Shown one piece after another: positions 26,028 to 38,873 of a DNA stretch of 64,000 bases. Source of the DNA: Epiperipatus broadwayi (taxonomy: Eukaryota; Onychophora; Udeonychophora; Euonychophora; Peripatidae). The notes beneath the pieces were generated by a model, which had not been told where the DNA came from, ran no database searches, and saw nothing but the letters and a program-made list of their open reading frames with translations. Position 1 is the first letter of the stretch, and each line of letters opens with the position of its first letter. The stretch is taken from positions 184,001 to 248,000 of the forward strand of contig JAQFVV010006627.1 in the NCBI GenBank assembly GCA_028023455.1. The letters run 5' to 3'. A program made the position numbers and the translations under genes.

Positions 26028-27644
26028 CACTCTAGATCTAATTTAGAGAACAAAGCACTGCAGTTTACATTTATAGGTGTAAAATCAATATGACTATATA
26101 ATAAAGAAACAAAAAAAAAGGGAAACTTCTATAATATCAATTTCTTCACATATTAGTGAAATAAATTTATTTTGAGTGAATTAAATAATTTTGTTTGTAA
26201 ATTCATATTAATTCGAGGGGGAGGAAATAAATAAAAAAATTGATACAGGAAACCATTGATTTAGTTAATTAAATAGATAATATATATATGAAAAATAAAA
26301 AAATATTTAATTAGTCCTGAATTTTTGCTATTTTGATAAAACATGATTACGTAACAATTTAGGTAAAGAATAAATAAATACCATAGTAATGAACCATATA
26401 ATATTTAAGGCAGTAAAGTAATTACATAAAGTAAAATATATATATAAGCCAAGAATTTATGTGTGAGACGGATGTTAGATTAAAGAATAATACCTTTCAA
26501 AAATAAAGAACGTGAAAAAATATATAAAAAGCTTAAAATGTATTGTCTCTCCACATTGGTATAATTTTTTTTCTGGTGAAGTCTTGTTTGCCATTGGCCT
26601 CTTCTCTTAAAGCAGAATCAAAACAGTGTGCTGAGGTGAAGTGCAAAAAACTGAAATATGCAGAATTGATATATTAGCCAGCAAAGAATATTATGTAAAG
26701 ATGAAAAATATGATGTCTTATATAAATATATTTTCAATGGCAGGTTAAATCTCAAGTGTGCACCACATTCTGACCTTGCCACAATGTAGCTAATGATCCT
26801 AAAAAGAATACCCTATGCCAAAGTTAAAAATACGCCTATCAGTTTTTGTAAGATATTTGCCTAAATTCAAGATATCTGCCTACCAAAGGCATATCTGCTA
26901 AAAAAAAAGATGATAAAAAAAAATATGTGTATAAAAAAGCAGAACATAATATTGAATCTTTATCAAAGATGTAAACTGTTTAAAAATTAACCCAAATCTA
27001 ACTTTGGAATCATTGCAAGCATAAAAACCAAAAGTGGACCAGAAATTGATCAAAAAATAATGTAAGTAGAAGCTATGTGAACATCTTCAGCTCACCATAA
27101 CCATATTGACTCAATATCTGTGTAAAACCAGTTCACCAATAACCGACAGAATGAACAATCCCCATAAAAGTTCATCACATATCTGAGCTTGAAGAAAGGA
27201 TCCAAACAATAAAAATTATGATCACAGAATAATAAGTTAATTGATAAGACTTTGTTAATTCATTTTTTTATTAATAGGCCTAAAATAAATAATTAAAACA
27301 CAAATTCTTACTAACAACTAAATAAAATAATATTTTCATAATATATTTTGTAATTAATATTTTTATCTTATATATTTCATAAGTTCATAAATATTTTCAT
27401 AGTATATATAGTAATTCATATTTTTATATTATATACTTAATGGGAGCACATCAATTAATACTTTTTTAGTATATTTTTGTAATCAAATCTATTATACAGG
27501 TGCATATCAATTAATATGTTCTTATATTTCTTTTTATTCTAATGTATTTTTATTTTTTAATTAATCTTCTTTTTGATATGTTATCGATTTTTTTTAATTA
27601 TTATCATGTTGTGGTGAACTTTTGTAGTTTGTAAATATTTGTAT
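26028..27644. other. AT-rich non-coding DNA
   Basis: No gene or bounded repeat recognised. Confidence 0.45.
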
Positions 27645-27755
27645 ACTAATCCAATTTATTATATATTAATAAATTTGATTTACTAAGTCAATAAAATAGT
27701 CCTCTTTCCATGTTCTTATATTAGTCTATATAACTGCAATACAGAGATAGGTGTT

Positions 27756-27974
<219 letters not shown>

Positions 27975-27991
27975 TTTTTTAAACCCCCCCC

Positions 27992-28080
<89 letters not shown>

Positions 28081-28082
28081 TA
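27992..28082. repeat. (TTA)30 microsatellite
   Basis: About 90 bp of perfect TTA repeat next to a C8 tract and downstream of the poly(T) tract. Confidence 0.95.
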
Positions 28083-28094
28083 ATTAAACACAAT

Positions 28095-28240
28095 CAGTGA
28101 TTCATGTTGCTGTATCAATTTCAGTAATCACCCTGTGATGCATTGCCATGTTGGCCTGAGTCAGTTGTGGTAGAGATTTGAACCCAACCTATAGATGTTT
28201 CTTATTATAGAGGTGACATCCTAATCTGCAATATGGCAGA
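28095..28240 (-). mobile_element. tRNA-like SINE, copy in unit 1
   Basis: On the minus strand a B-box-like GGGTTCAAATCTC lies near 28185-28173, followed by CTGACTCAGGCCAACATGGC. A poor A-box-like segment lies near 28215. The poly(T)/TTA core on the plus strand is the A-rich tail of this SINE on the minus strand, which explains where the microsatellite was born. Confidence 0.5.
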
Positions 28241-28352
28241 TAGATGATAAATTTTGTAACTTCCATTTTTGTCATTTATCACTTGGATATGTCAGTGAAT
28301 GGCTTGGATGGATTTTAAAATTCAAAATGCGTTGAACGCATATTATATTGGT

Positions 28353-28665
28353 ACCTCTAATTTATTATTTATTAATAAATTTGATTTATTAACCCAATAA
28401 AAATAGTCCTCTTTCCATGTTTTTATATTAGTCTATATAACTGCAATACAGAGATATGTATTAGTTTTTTTATTTTACTATTATTATTATTTGATTAAAT
28501 ATAAGCAGTGATTCAGGTTGTTGTATCAATTTCAGTGATCACCCTGTGATGCAATGCCATGTTGGCCTGAGTCAGTTGTGGAAAAGAATTGAATCCAACC
28601 TATAGATGTTTCTTATTATAGCATTGACATCCTAATATGCAATATGGCAGATAGATTATAAATAA
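28353..28665. repeat. Tandem duplication, unit 2 (unexpanded)
   Basis: Second unit of the duplication, with a short T7 (28465-28471) and about four ATT units, then the same tRNA-like SINE body (28495-28660, minus strand). Substitutions between the units show that the duplication is not recent. Confidence 0.85.
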
Positions 28666-31600
28666 ATAATATCTATAATGACAAGGGATAGACCCTCTCT
28701 CTACTTGAATCTGTTTTATGGAAATAATGGTTCAGGAAATATAGCTGGATACCCAGCCTAACTATCATAGTTAGTTAGGACATTCAATCTAAACACATAT
28801 AATAATTGTCCTCCATAAAGAAAATTTATAGAAATATAAAAAAAGAAAACCAGTTCTCATTACAATATATATAATACATTTACACACATCATACTAATAG
28901 CTTACATTCATTTGAATGTACAATAATGCATAGTAGAAAAAAAAGAACAGTAACTATTTTGAATATATAATCCAATTAACATTGTAATATTTTGATAAGT
29001 TTTACACTATTTAAACATACTATCAAACTGATATTTAAACCAAATAATTAATCCATGAATTATTTTGAACTTCCTTCATGAGCTGATAACCTTTATCAGA
29101 GTTTTATTCAAATTAACTGACATTTATTATCTTTATTTTTTAAAAAAAAAGAAAAAAAATTAGCATGAGATAACTAAACAAATCAAAGGATTGATTCAGG
29201 ATATTAAAATAATAATTTTTTGATATTTATCAATTTAATTTGCATTACAGGTATAAAAAGCTTAAAAATCTATCAAGTATTTCATCTTGATTAACTTTAT
29301 ATATATATAAACATTATTATTAAAACATTAAATAATATTGTATATATAAAAACATTTTTAAAGAAATACTTTAATTTGAAGACTAATGAATTAAATAACA
29401 AAAAAATTATTGACCCTTAATTTTAGTTATTTTTGTAAGTTTAAATAAAAGCATGGAACATCCATAAATTAATTGATTCAAACAATAATAGAGTATTTGA
29501 TTTGATCACAAACAGCATTTCTTAAATTAATTAATTTGGGAATGCACCATACTTTTATCTAAAATTACATATAACAATCACATTTTTTTTTTTGTTATTT
29601 AGTACAATAGTCTTGAAATTAAATAAAAGAATTTCTTAAAAATATATTTTACATATATATATATTGTACTTAAGTGAAACTTCACTTGGTTCCAATAGCT
29701 CACAGCATTTATATTAGCTTAACCATTTTATACAATTATCTGTTTTAAAAAATAATGATAAAAAAAAGAAGAAATTAGTTAATTAATGAATAGGATGTAA
29801 TAATAATTGGTAATATTGTGATATTTAGTAAATTTTATATAATTATGTGTGCAAAGTAAGTAACATGTTTGAAATTAGTTTTGTTGGAGATGTAAGATGG
29901 CATTCTTCTCAAAATAAATATTTAAGTTGGTATTTAAAATAATAATGGATAATGTTAAATGTTTCATAAAATAACTTTTGTTGTATTTCTTTCTAGTTTA
30001 TGGCTAATAATGAAACTAATATTATAAATAGAATAAACTACATAAAATCAATTTAAAATTAATATTTAGTTATCTTAAAGCAGTCAAATAATAATTTAAT
30101 CTTTAATGTAAATGAGTCTTAACTTGTTAAAAGATTATTTCTAATATAATATTCTTAAATATTTTTTTATTTGCAGTCATTAAAAAGTTATAATTAACTA
30201 GTGGAGGTCAAAAAAGGTCATCTCTCTGTGTGTGTGCATGCATAGAGACATAAGAAAATGAATAAATAATTAGCTATAATATTAAAAATCAGAAAACAAA
30301 TGAATGAATAAAATCATTATAATTAAATATTTTAAAAAATGTATACTTGATAAATGAGACTGGTTTTAATTTTTATAATCATTTTTCTATTTTTATTTTA
30401 TGTGATATAATTTTTTTTAATATTACATAAAAAAAAACTAATTATTAACTTTTAATTTAAAGTCATTAAACCACATGATATTCTAACATTTAGATCAAAC
30501 TGATGTCATTTATCAATCAATGGGTTTTCCAGCTGATTTTTAAAAAACAAATTTACAGTTAAAGAAAAAATCATTTGTGTTTATTTGTTGTTTAAAAGAA
30601 ATTGACATGAAAGTTTGGGAGGAGATAATTATTTTTAAAGTTTATTATTTTTTAACAAAAGTGTTGTAAAATATAATTAATTATTCCAAGACTACAATGA
30701 GTGACTGCTAAAGATAGGTAACCCATTTCTTGTCATTGAACTTTCAGTTAACTTTTAAGAACTATCGTAAAAATGTTAAAAGAAAATTTTATTCATGCTA
30801 TCTTCTCTACTAACCACATAAATTAAATCTTCTGTGAAATGAAATTTAAATATAGGTAGTTATTACATTTATGGTTAAATGACTGTTACTGTACCAAACT
30901 TTATAGTCTAAATTTACTCAGTTATTTCTTAAATAGAATAAAATTTAAACAAGGAAAACTTAAAAACATGTGTAGTGACTTAATTATATATCTGAAAAGC
31001 TTCAATATCCTTATTTTGATTTCATTTCTAGCTAATTCCAAGTTACAATATTATATTAATTATGCCAGAAACTGTTTAAAAACGTGATCTTTTATTAAAA
31101 AAAAGAAATTAAAATAAAGCTGTATTATAATCTAAATAAACCCGGGATCCCATAATGATATTATCAGCTGAATCATCTGTTTAACCTATCATTTATCACC
31201 GGCTCATTATTTTATTTAGTATTATTATTATATTTATTTAAACTAAAAATATCTTTAAAGGAAGAATTGCATTAATTTTAAAGAACTATTGAATATGTTT
31301 CATTTGGAAATCTTTGCCATATATAAATTAAATGTTTTGATCAGAAGCTTTGCACTCGCAGATAAATAGCATTCAATGAATAATATACATGTATTTAACA
31401 GAAAGCCAGTATGGAGGAAGCTTTGTTTTATTGGTTTAAAAAAAAAACAAAAAAATATTTATGTAATATTTACTTTATAAATATGTGTAATACTGTTGGG
31501 TATAAATATACCAGGTAATTTAATCTATATAATTTTAGTCTTAATGGATTTATTAGAATGAGTAGACATTCTACCATTTTCAGGTAATATTAGTATTATT

Positions 31601-34299
31601 ATATTTGATAAACATTTCACAAGTTAACGTATATTTAATAATTTTATCCCTGGAGATTTTAATATCTCATTCTTATCTAATTTAAATGTATGGTATTTCA
31701 CTTGGTTGTATCTAAATCACCCAAAGAGGTTTATCAAAGGGTTTTTCATTCATTTGTTTTACAAATGCTATCTTAATAATTAACCGCAAATATTTTATAT
31801 ACACATTGAGAATTTTCTCACACTTAATTCACATTTTTTTAAATGTCCACTAGCCACTATATTTTAACATTTTATTATGTGTGCATTGTATCTTTGCCTA
31901 GAATTTTATATGCATTTAGTTTTTAAGTAGTCATTATATAGTTGGTTGACATAGTGTGCATTGTTGGTTCTGACAGTGATTATACGCATTGTATTTTAGC
32001 ATTCTTGTTGATGACTTAGTTGGTTAAAGTGATGTTGATATCTTGTTATTAGTTAAGTATTTATTAGCCTCATAGAGCAAGGCTTTGTTGATTATTAGTA
32101 AGCTTAATGGAGTAGACAAGGTCTTCCAACCTCATTGTACTGCTTTCCCATGAGGTGATAGTGCTCATTCCCAGTTAGATTTATATACTAGATATTGTAT
32201 TTTTAGTGATGGTAATCACATATTTTGAAGTGTTTAGATCCGATGAAGAGGATCAGATATTTTTCTGGTGTGTCTTTCCTGTTCCTGATGCACTGAGACA
32301 AGGTCCAGGCATCCTTTTTTCTGCCACAAAGATAGGTATTTTTGGAAGCCACCACATTCTTAGGAAGTTGTTCAGCTCTGCAGAGCATCTGTGTATTTAT
32401 TTTGGCCTATCACTCATGGTGTATTAATGCTATTTACATCACAGTAGGTGATGTCACATTTGTTTTAGATATGTAATGACAATATATGTTTGTTTGAGAA
32501 ACTTTGTTTCTTCAGGTTGTATTTAGCTATTTTTAATGTTTCAAAGGTATATCAATGTCTGAATTGTGCTGTTATGATAGTTTTATCATCCACAAACCAA
32601 CCAATAATAATTTATATATTTTTTTAAGTGTTTAGATTATGCATATGGTTATAAGTGGCAATCCACACATACTAAGTTTAATATGTTCATCAACAGTTTT
32701 TGTCGCTGGAATTGTACAACCGGTTTAATTATTTTTATGTGGACAGAATTTATTAAAATATGTGTATAAATTACCTCTGATGAGTGGCCCATACATCTAA
32801 TTTAATTTAAAGTTAGCTTAGATTTACTTAAATGCATCACCAGGTATATTCTTATAGTGTGTATTGTAATTAATGATAATTTTAAAATATATACTGTATA
32901 TGCTAATCCCAGGTTAGCTTTTGCTTAGCTCATGGTATACAATATAAACCTGTTAGTGTATTATTCTGGTTGTTAAATAACACATTATTATGAAATTTGT
33001 CAATTAAACTTAAGATTATGTTTGTTAAGCCCATACCATTATAATTAAAGTAAAGAGATTTAGAATTCTTAATTATTTAAGGAGATTATTTGGATAAAAT
33101 TGAACATCAAATAGCCTCTGTTTATTTTGTATTTTTTTTTGTTGTTGTTTGTTAAAATAAACAATTAAAAAAAGGAATTAAAGTGGAATAATCAGTAGCT
33201 TTAGTCAAATAAAGTGTTACAATTTCTGTTAAGTCAAAATAAAGACTCTTAGTCGAAATGTTTAAAAGATATCTTCGCAATGTTTCGGTAATTTTTTGTA
33301 AATATTTATTATTTATTAATAAACCAAATTTATTATTATTTAAAAAGTTTAGTTTCTGTTTGTTTTTCTTTTATATGATATTGTCTCGAATTCCAAAGGT
33401 TCACAAAAATTTCATAAAGTATACAAAATATATTTCATATTGGTTTAAATTATATAAAGACATGGCTAATCTTTGTGATTCTCAGATTGAATCACAATAA
33501 TAGATGATCACATATTTACAGATAAATTAATAAAATGTTCATTTTAAAATTGATTTTCAAGTTATTATTATATCTTCTTAGACTGAAGATTATGCAATGT
33601 GAAATGAAGAACATTAGTGATTCAGGAGAGTATTTACTATGCTTTAAAACTGCATATGATCTTACATTATCTTGTACAGCTTTAAAATCCATCTGCATTT
33701 AATGTCATTAGTAGGTTGTCTGTGAATATATGGAAAGCATAAAAAGTACCCTTGCCCTTTTCGAGCTTGAGTGATGTCTTGGATAATAGGCCATAATTGG
33801 TTTAAATTTAGATTAAATAATCAAATCTTTAAATTGATATATTTTCTATATTATGCTATGATTGAACATAAGATAGTTATCTTATGGTCAGCCAAGATAT
33901 CATTCCCTTGTTTATTAGTCTAAGCAATCATTTATTAGGCAACTCAAACTTTTATCTTGCACAAGAGTTAGTTTTAAAACATCTGAGATTGTTTACTCTT
34001 GTTGCCTTGTTAATATAATTCAGTGAGATAGTCCTTCCAACAAAGTATCATTTGTTTTATTCAGTGTATGATCTGATAGTAGGCCGATTCTAATAACTAT
34101 TAAATAATGATTTAAATTGTCTTTTATATTATTTATGTTAAATTAGTAAACATACCCCATAGTTATTTGCATTAGTGTTGGATTTGGTCTCTGTATGATT
34201 GTATATCCCTGTATCATCATTCATTCTTAATTTTTATTGTAACCCCACTAAGCCAAGTTGTTAGGAGTCTCTAATAGATTAGGATAGTTAGACTCTGAT
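28666..34299. other. Long AT-rich stretch without recognised features
   Basis: About 5.6 kb with no recognised gene, RNA or repeat boundary. Positions 32100-32440 are less AT-rich and contain opposite-strand ORFs of 73 (32206-32427, plus) and 61 codons (32203-32388, minus), neither with a recognisable domain. The remainder is AT-rich with short A and T runs. Confidence 0.5.
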
Positions 34300-34301
34300 A
34301 G

Positions 34302-34625
34302 TTTTCATTATCTTTCATCTCTTCTTTCATGTATCATCATTTTATCATCATAGTTTGTCTTTCATCTCATCTTCCTCATCATTTCATCTTTTCTTCTCAT
34401 TTCTCTCTTCCAGTATCTTTCTCATCTTCCATCTCTTCTTACACATCATCATCATCATCATCTTCCATATCTCTTTTCCATTTCTTCCATTCTCGCCTCA
34501 TTTTTCATCCATCTTCATCTCCTTCATTTCCATCTTCTTCATCATCGACATCATTTCTTTCATTCCATTTCCTCATCATTTTCACATCATTTTTCGTCAC
34601 TTCACCTACCCACCCATTCATTTCT
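34302..34625. repeat. Strand-biased pyrimidine-rich (TCA/TTC) degenerate repeat
   Basis: About 320 bp in which the plus strand is largely C and T with interspersed ATC, CATC and TTC units. It yields overlapping Ser/His/Phe-rich ORFs (34329-34697 and 34355-34636) that are artefacts of composition. Such tracts can form triplex DNA, and the sequence is an old decayed microsatellite. Confidence 0.75.
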
Positions 34626-35089
34626 TTAAAGGTTAAAATATATATTATTTTTTACTGTTTTGGTATTTTGTTTCAACAATACATGTGTATAAAATAGAAC
34701 ATCTATTAGGTAGAAGAACATTAAAAATCGATTACATGATTTGACCTAAACTATCACTTACGAGATGTTTATTTTTACAAAGACAACAGTTTAAAATAGC
34801 AAAGTTTACATAAATAATCCAGAGGAAAGTCAATATTTCAAGATTCCTTTCTTTATCTTTCTATTTTAATTAACTCTAAATGCCTCTAAATTTTTTTTCT
34901 CAAATTAAATAAAAACATTTTCTTAAAAAATATAATCCATTTATTGGACATGACTAAAAATTTACAAAACTGATTAGCAGTATTTTTTAAAATGAAGCCC
35001 TATTCGGCTGGTCAAACCTATAAGATTGCATTGTTATATTGCACTGCCATCGAAACTGAACATCCATATAAAATTTAAAGAAAATTCGG
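34626..35089. other. AT-rich non-coding DNA
   Basis: No feature recognised. Confidence 0.45.
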
Positions 35090-35097
35090 TAGTGTTT

Positions 35098-36421
35098 GTT
35101 CTATCGTGTCAGCTGCTTGATGACACTATTTCTAGCTAAATTGCTACAAATATGCTATTTCTGCAGCCGCAGCCAAGCCAATAGTCTTCTTTCTAAGATT
35201 AAAAACAGAAAGTATGTTAACTTGGTTGCTGGCTACCGCTGTGGCTTATTTCTATGCTAAAAGCACAGAAAAATGCCTTCATTGACTGCAATAGTTGCTT
35301 GTGTTATGCACTTTATCATAATGCTCTGTTGTTTATTTTCACTACAGTATTGTGTGATGGTGTGTTGACTGCTTTGTGTCAAAATAATTGAACCTTTCAT
35401 ATCCAACATCTTTTTTTTTCATGTGAAATGACCTACTGGTACCTTGTAACAATTTTAACAGTGTTGTCACTGTTCCCTCAGGACTGTGTAACCCTCGCAA
35501 ATTGGATTTTAGGATGCAGCACAGCACTATTTCAAAGATCCTGATGAGAGTAATGTATCTGTGAGAAATCGTCCAAGACAAATAAGATGGCTGCATCGAA
35601 CTCTGAAAATTGGAAATTGCCAGACACTGGAGTTGGCTTTCATTTTAATAGTTCATTATAATTATTAACTTTAGTGGGTAAATTGCAATCGAATTTACTT
35701 TTCCCCAAATACGCAGTGTCTGATTAATTACTGTCCAAAAAAGGGTAAAATTTACTTTTATTTTTTATTAGAAAAGTACTGTAATTTTCCCGCTATATTT
35801 TAATATTATTTGTTATTAAAAAAGTAATGTACCTTTTTATATAAACACACACAGACAAAAAATGCCACTCTCTGATTAATTACTGTCCCAAAAAGTCAAA
35901 GTCAGCTTTCATTTTAAGATTTGGTTTGAATTTTTAAATTTTGTGGAAGTTGTAATATAATTGACTTTGATTTCAAAACACAGTTTTTGTATTAATTAAT
36001 GTCCCAAAAAGGCTAAAATTTACTCTTATTTTCTATTAAAAAATGAACGTAACTTTTTATATCTACACACACACACCCAAAAAAGCCAGTCTCTGATTAA
36101 TTCCTGTCCAAAAAAGTCTCTAATGTACTATTATTTGCTATTTGAAAGTAACATAATTTTTTATTAACATACACACATATAAAAAAAAAAGCCTGTCTCT
36201 GATTAATTACTGTCCCTAAAAGTTAAAAAAGTCAGCTTTCATTTTTATATTTTGTTGGAATTTTTAATTTTGTGTAAATTGGAATATAATTTTCTTTTAT
36301 TTCCTATTCCAAAAATAAATTCAGTAGTTGTATAGAATTTCAGGCCTGGGAACATTATATCTGTGTTTTTGCTTAGCATCAATGCCATCAAGCAGCTGAC
36401 ACAATAGAACAGAACACTACC
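35098..36421. mobile_element. Non-autonomous Merlin-like element
   Basis: A 1324-bp element with inverted ends starting GGTAGTGTT and sharing TGTCAGCTGCTTGATG further in. A perfect 8-bp target duplication GAAAATTC flanks it (35090-35097 and 36422-36429). Eight-base duplications and termini starting GG are typical of Merlin (IS1595/IS1016-type) elements. The subterminal CTTGATG and a following CTATTTCTA/GCTGTTNCTA segment resemble the ends of the Merlin element at 51502-53334, so the two are probably related. The interior has five spaced copies of a TCTGATTAATTACTGTCC-like motif (about 35719, 35871, 35988, 36092, 36197) and no transposase. An 84-codon minus-strand ORF at 35342-35596 has no recognisable domain. 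Confidence 0.8.
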
Positions 36422-36429
36422 GAAAATTC

Positions 36430-36919
36430 ATTTAGCAAAAGTAGGTTAGGAATCATTACATGATTTGACTCAAATGTACAGAAAAAAATAAAAGCATTTA
36501 AAAAAGAAAATATTTTTTTGCTGAATTATTATTGTATTAGCAGTACCCACAGGGATGCATGCTTTATTAGATTAAAATAAGGTAATATAGTTGATATTAA
36601 ATAATATTCACATAAAATAATAATATATGAGTTATCAATAGCAGATAAAATAATCATTGTAATGCATTTTTATAAACAAAATTGTAGGTCATCATTATTT
36701 CATGTGAATATTCTTTAAATATATTTTAATTCTCAAGTACATTACATTGTTGTATTTTACTAATTGGATGCATTAGTAGAATAATAGTAAAAATAGAAGT
36801 ATAAAAATATATTGCAGTTGATTATTAAAATATATTTCTTATTTATATATATATAAAGATATGTTCTGAGCAGTAAAAATTTTATAATGCTTTATTATGT
36901 AAATTTCATTTCTGATTTT
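36430..36919. other. AT-rich non-coding DNA
   Basis: No feature recognised. Confidence 0.45.
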
Positions 36920-37215
36920 AGATGTATTGAATATGAAATAAAAATTCCCCTCGCTAATTCTCTCCATTTCTCTAGATGTCCCCTCACCATTTTTAGAAAA
37001 TGTGATAATTAAAATATATTTACATATTTCACTTTCAAACTCTAGCTTACCCTTGTGTTAAGAGAACGTTTGATAATTAAAATATATTTACATATTTCAT
37101 TTTCAATTTTTGTTGTATTGAATACTAAATAATTTTTTTACTAATTCTTTCAATTTCTCTAGCTGTCCCCTTGTGTTAGTGGAAGTTTGATAATTAAAAT
37201 ATATTTACATAATAT
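36920..37215. repeat. Diverged tandem repeat, about 187-bp period
   Basis: TGTATTGAATA...CTCTAG(A/C)TGTCCCCT occurs near 36925 and again near 37112. The block GATAATTAAAATATATTTAC occurs three times (about 37003, 37071 and 37188). An old, partly scrambled tandem array. Confidence 0.6.
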
Positions 37216-37514
37216 TTACATGAAATACTTATCAACAGCAGTATTACAAAAAATATAACTTTTATTAAATACAATAAACAATTTTAAAATGAATTATTTT
37301 ATATTTCTCATATAATTTTTAAAATGACATAATTTATTCAAGTAGAAATTTAAACACATGATCCAAATAAAAGTTTAAATAATTTAAAATATACTTATTA
37401 ATAAAATTTTATCTGGATTATCAAAAACTAAAATCTCTTCATTTATCTAGGCTGTATTCCAATAAACAGGCCAAAACCCCTTACTTTATCATGTGAGAAT
37501 ATACTTAGAGGGAA

Positions 37515-37760
37515 ATGAGAAAAGTTTATCAAATTTATTCATATTTTTCTTGCTGTACCTATGCATTTTACAATTTACCTTTTTATTTGTTAAATATATT
37601 TAAATTGACATTCTAAAAGTTTATCAATTTCAAAGAAAAAGTTTATCAATTTTTAGTACTTCTCTTGCTGTACCGGTGATATTTTAAATTTTACTTAAAG
37701 ATGTGCATAATATATATTTAAATTAAAATTCTAAAAGTTTATCAAATTCATTGTTATATT
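37515..37760. repeat. Diverged tandem repeat, about 115-bp period
   Basis: AAAGTTTATCAA(A/T)TT recurs at about 37525, 37616, 37638 and 37735, with CTTGCTGTACC at about 37550 and 37665. At least two units. Confidence 0.55.
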
Positions 37761-38873
37761 TGATATAAATTATCATTAATCAAATAAGAAATTAAAATAT
37801 ATGCTACAAATGCAATTTAATTAATTAAAATATATTTATCTTGCTTTACTAAAAGTAGTTTTCATTGTAAAAAATTTTCGATTTTGTAATCTTTTCATCA
37901 GTGTTACTCTCTTTTTGCTTATTATTATGTCATTCGAACACAATTATGATACAGATTTTACATACACTTTTATATTGCAAATTACAAATTCTTTTCAAAT
38001 AATTAAAGCAAAAGTTTATATGCTAGCAAAATTCTGCACAAAAAAAGAAAAAAAGTCATTCAAAATCGGTACAATATTTGTTGAGTTATAAAGTCACAAA
38101 AGAAAAGAAACTAAATATTTTTAGCTTAGCTCAGATTCCAATTCTTCATACATTTCTAAGAATAACTTTCATTATTCTAGACCGTGGTTCATGGATGTCC
38201 TTAATTACTTAGATAAAATATACTGAATTTAAATACACTTCTTATATCAACAGTAAAACTAAAAAATATAAATTAAACTATTAGTCAGATAATCTAATTG
38301 AAGTAGAAAATGGCCTCCATTATAACTATTCTTATTATTCTAAAAAAGAAATCGCATATTTATATAAATGTTTGTTTCTTAATGTGAAATTTTCAAAAAA
38401 AATTTAGTGACTTCAAATAATATATACTATTCTGCAATTTGAACCACAACAAAGCTTGCTTGCACATATATTTACAAAAATAGATTGATCAAAGAAATTT
38501 TTATTGTAAAATGAAGGAAAAAATTGAAATTTCACTAAAAGAAAGAATAAGTGGATGAAAATCTAAACCAAATGCAAACTTCTATTATTTTTTCATGAAG
38601 CAGAAATTTAGTTAACAAACCTGTTACTGAAACATTCTTAAAACAATATTTGATAATCCTCTATCCATTTCATTCCAAACCACTCCATTGAATAATTGCA
38701 CATTTGTGCACATAAATCAATAGCTTGATTTCCAAACTGCTAAGGATTTGTCCTTTCTAAATAGCCAAATTTCTCAAAATTGGGTTTCTAATTAAGTTGC
38801 TTATTGATAGGTATTTTAATTAAACTTTTATAGGATTTTGTTACCTTTGCTTTCAAATTTACAAAAGCTAATT
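37761..38873. other. AT-rich non-coding DNA
   Basis: No feature recognised. Confidence 0.45.

Noticed and set aside
34329-34697. Ser/Phe/His-rich ORF of 122 codons
   Set aside because: Produced by a pyrimidine-rich simple repeat; the overlapping second frame is equally open, and there is no domain.
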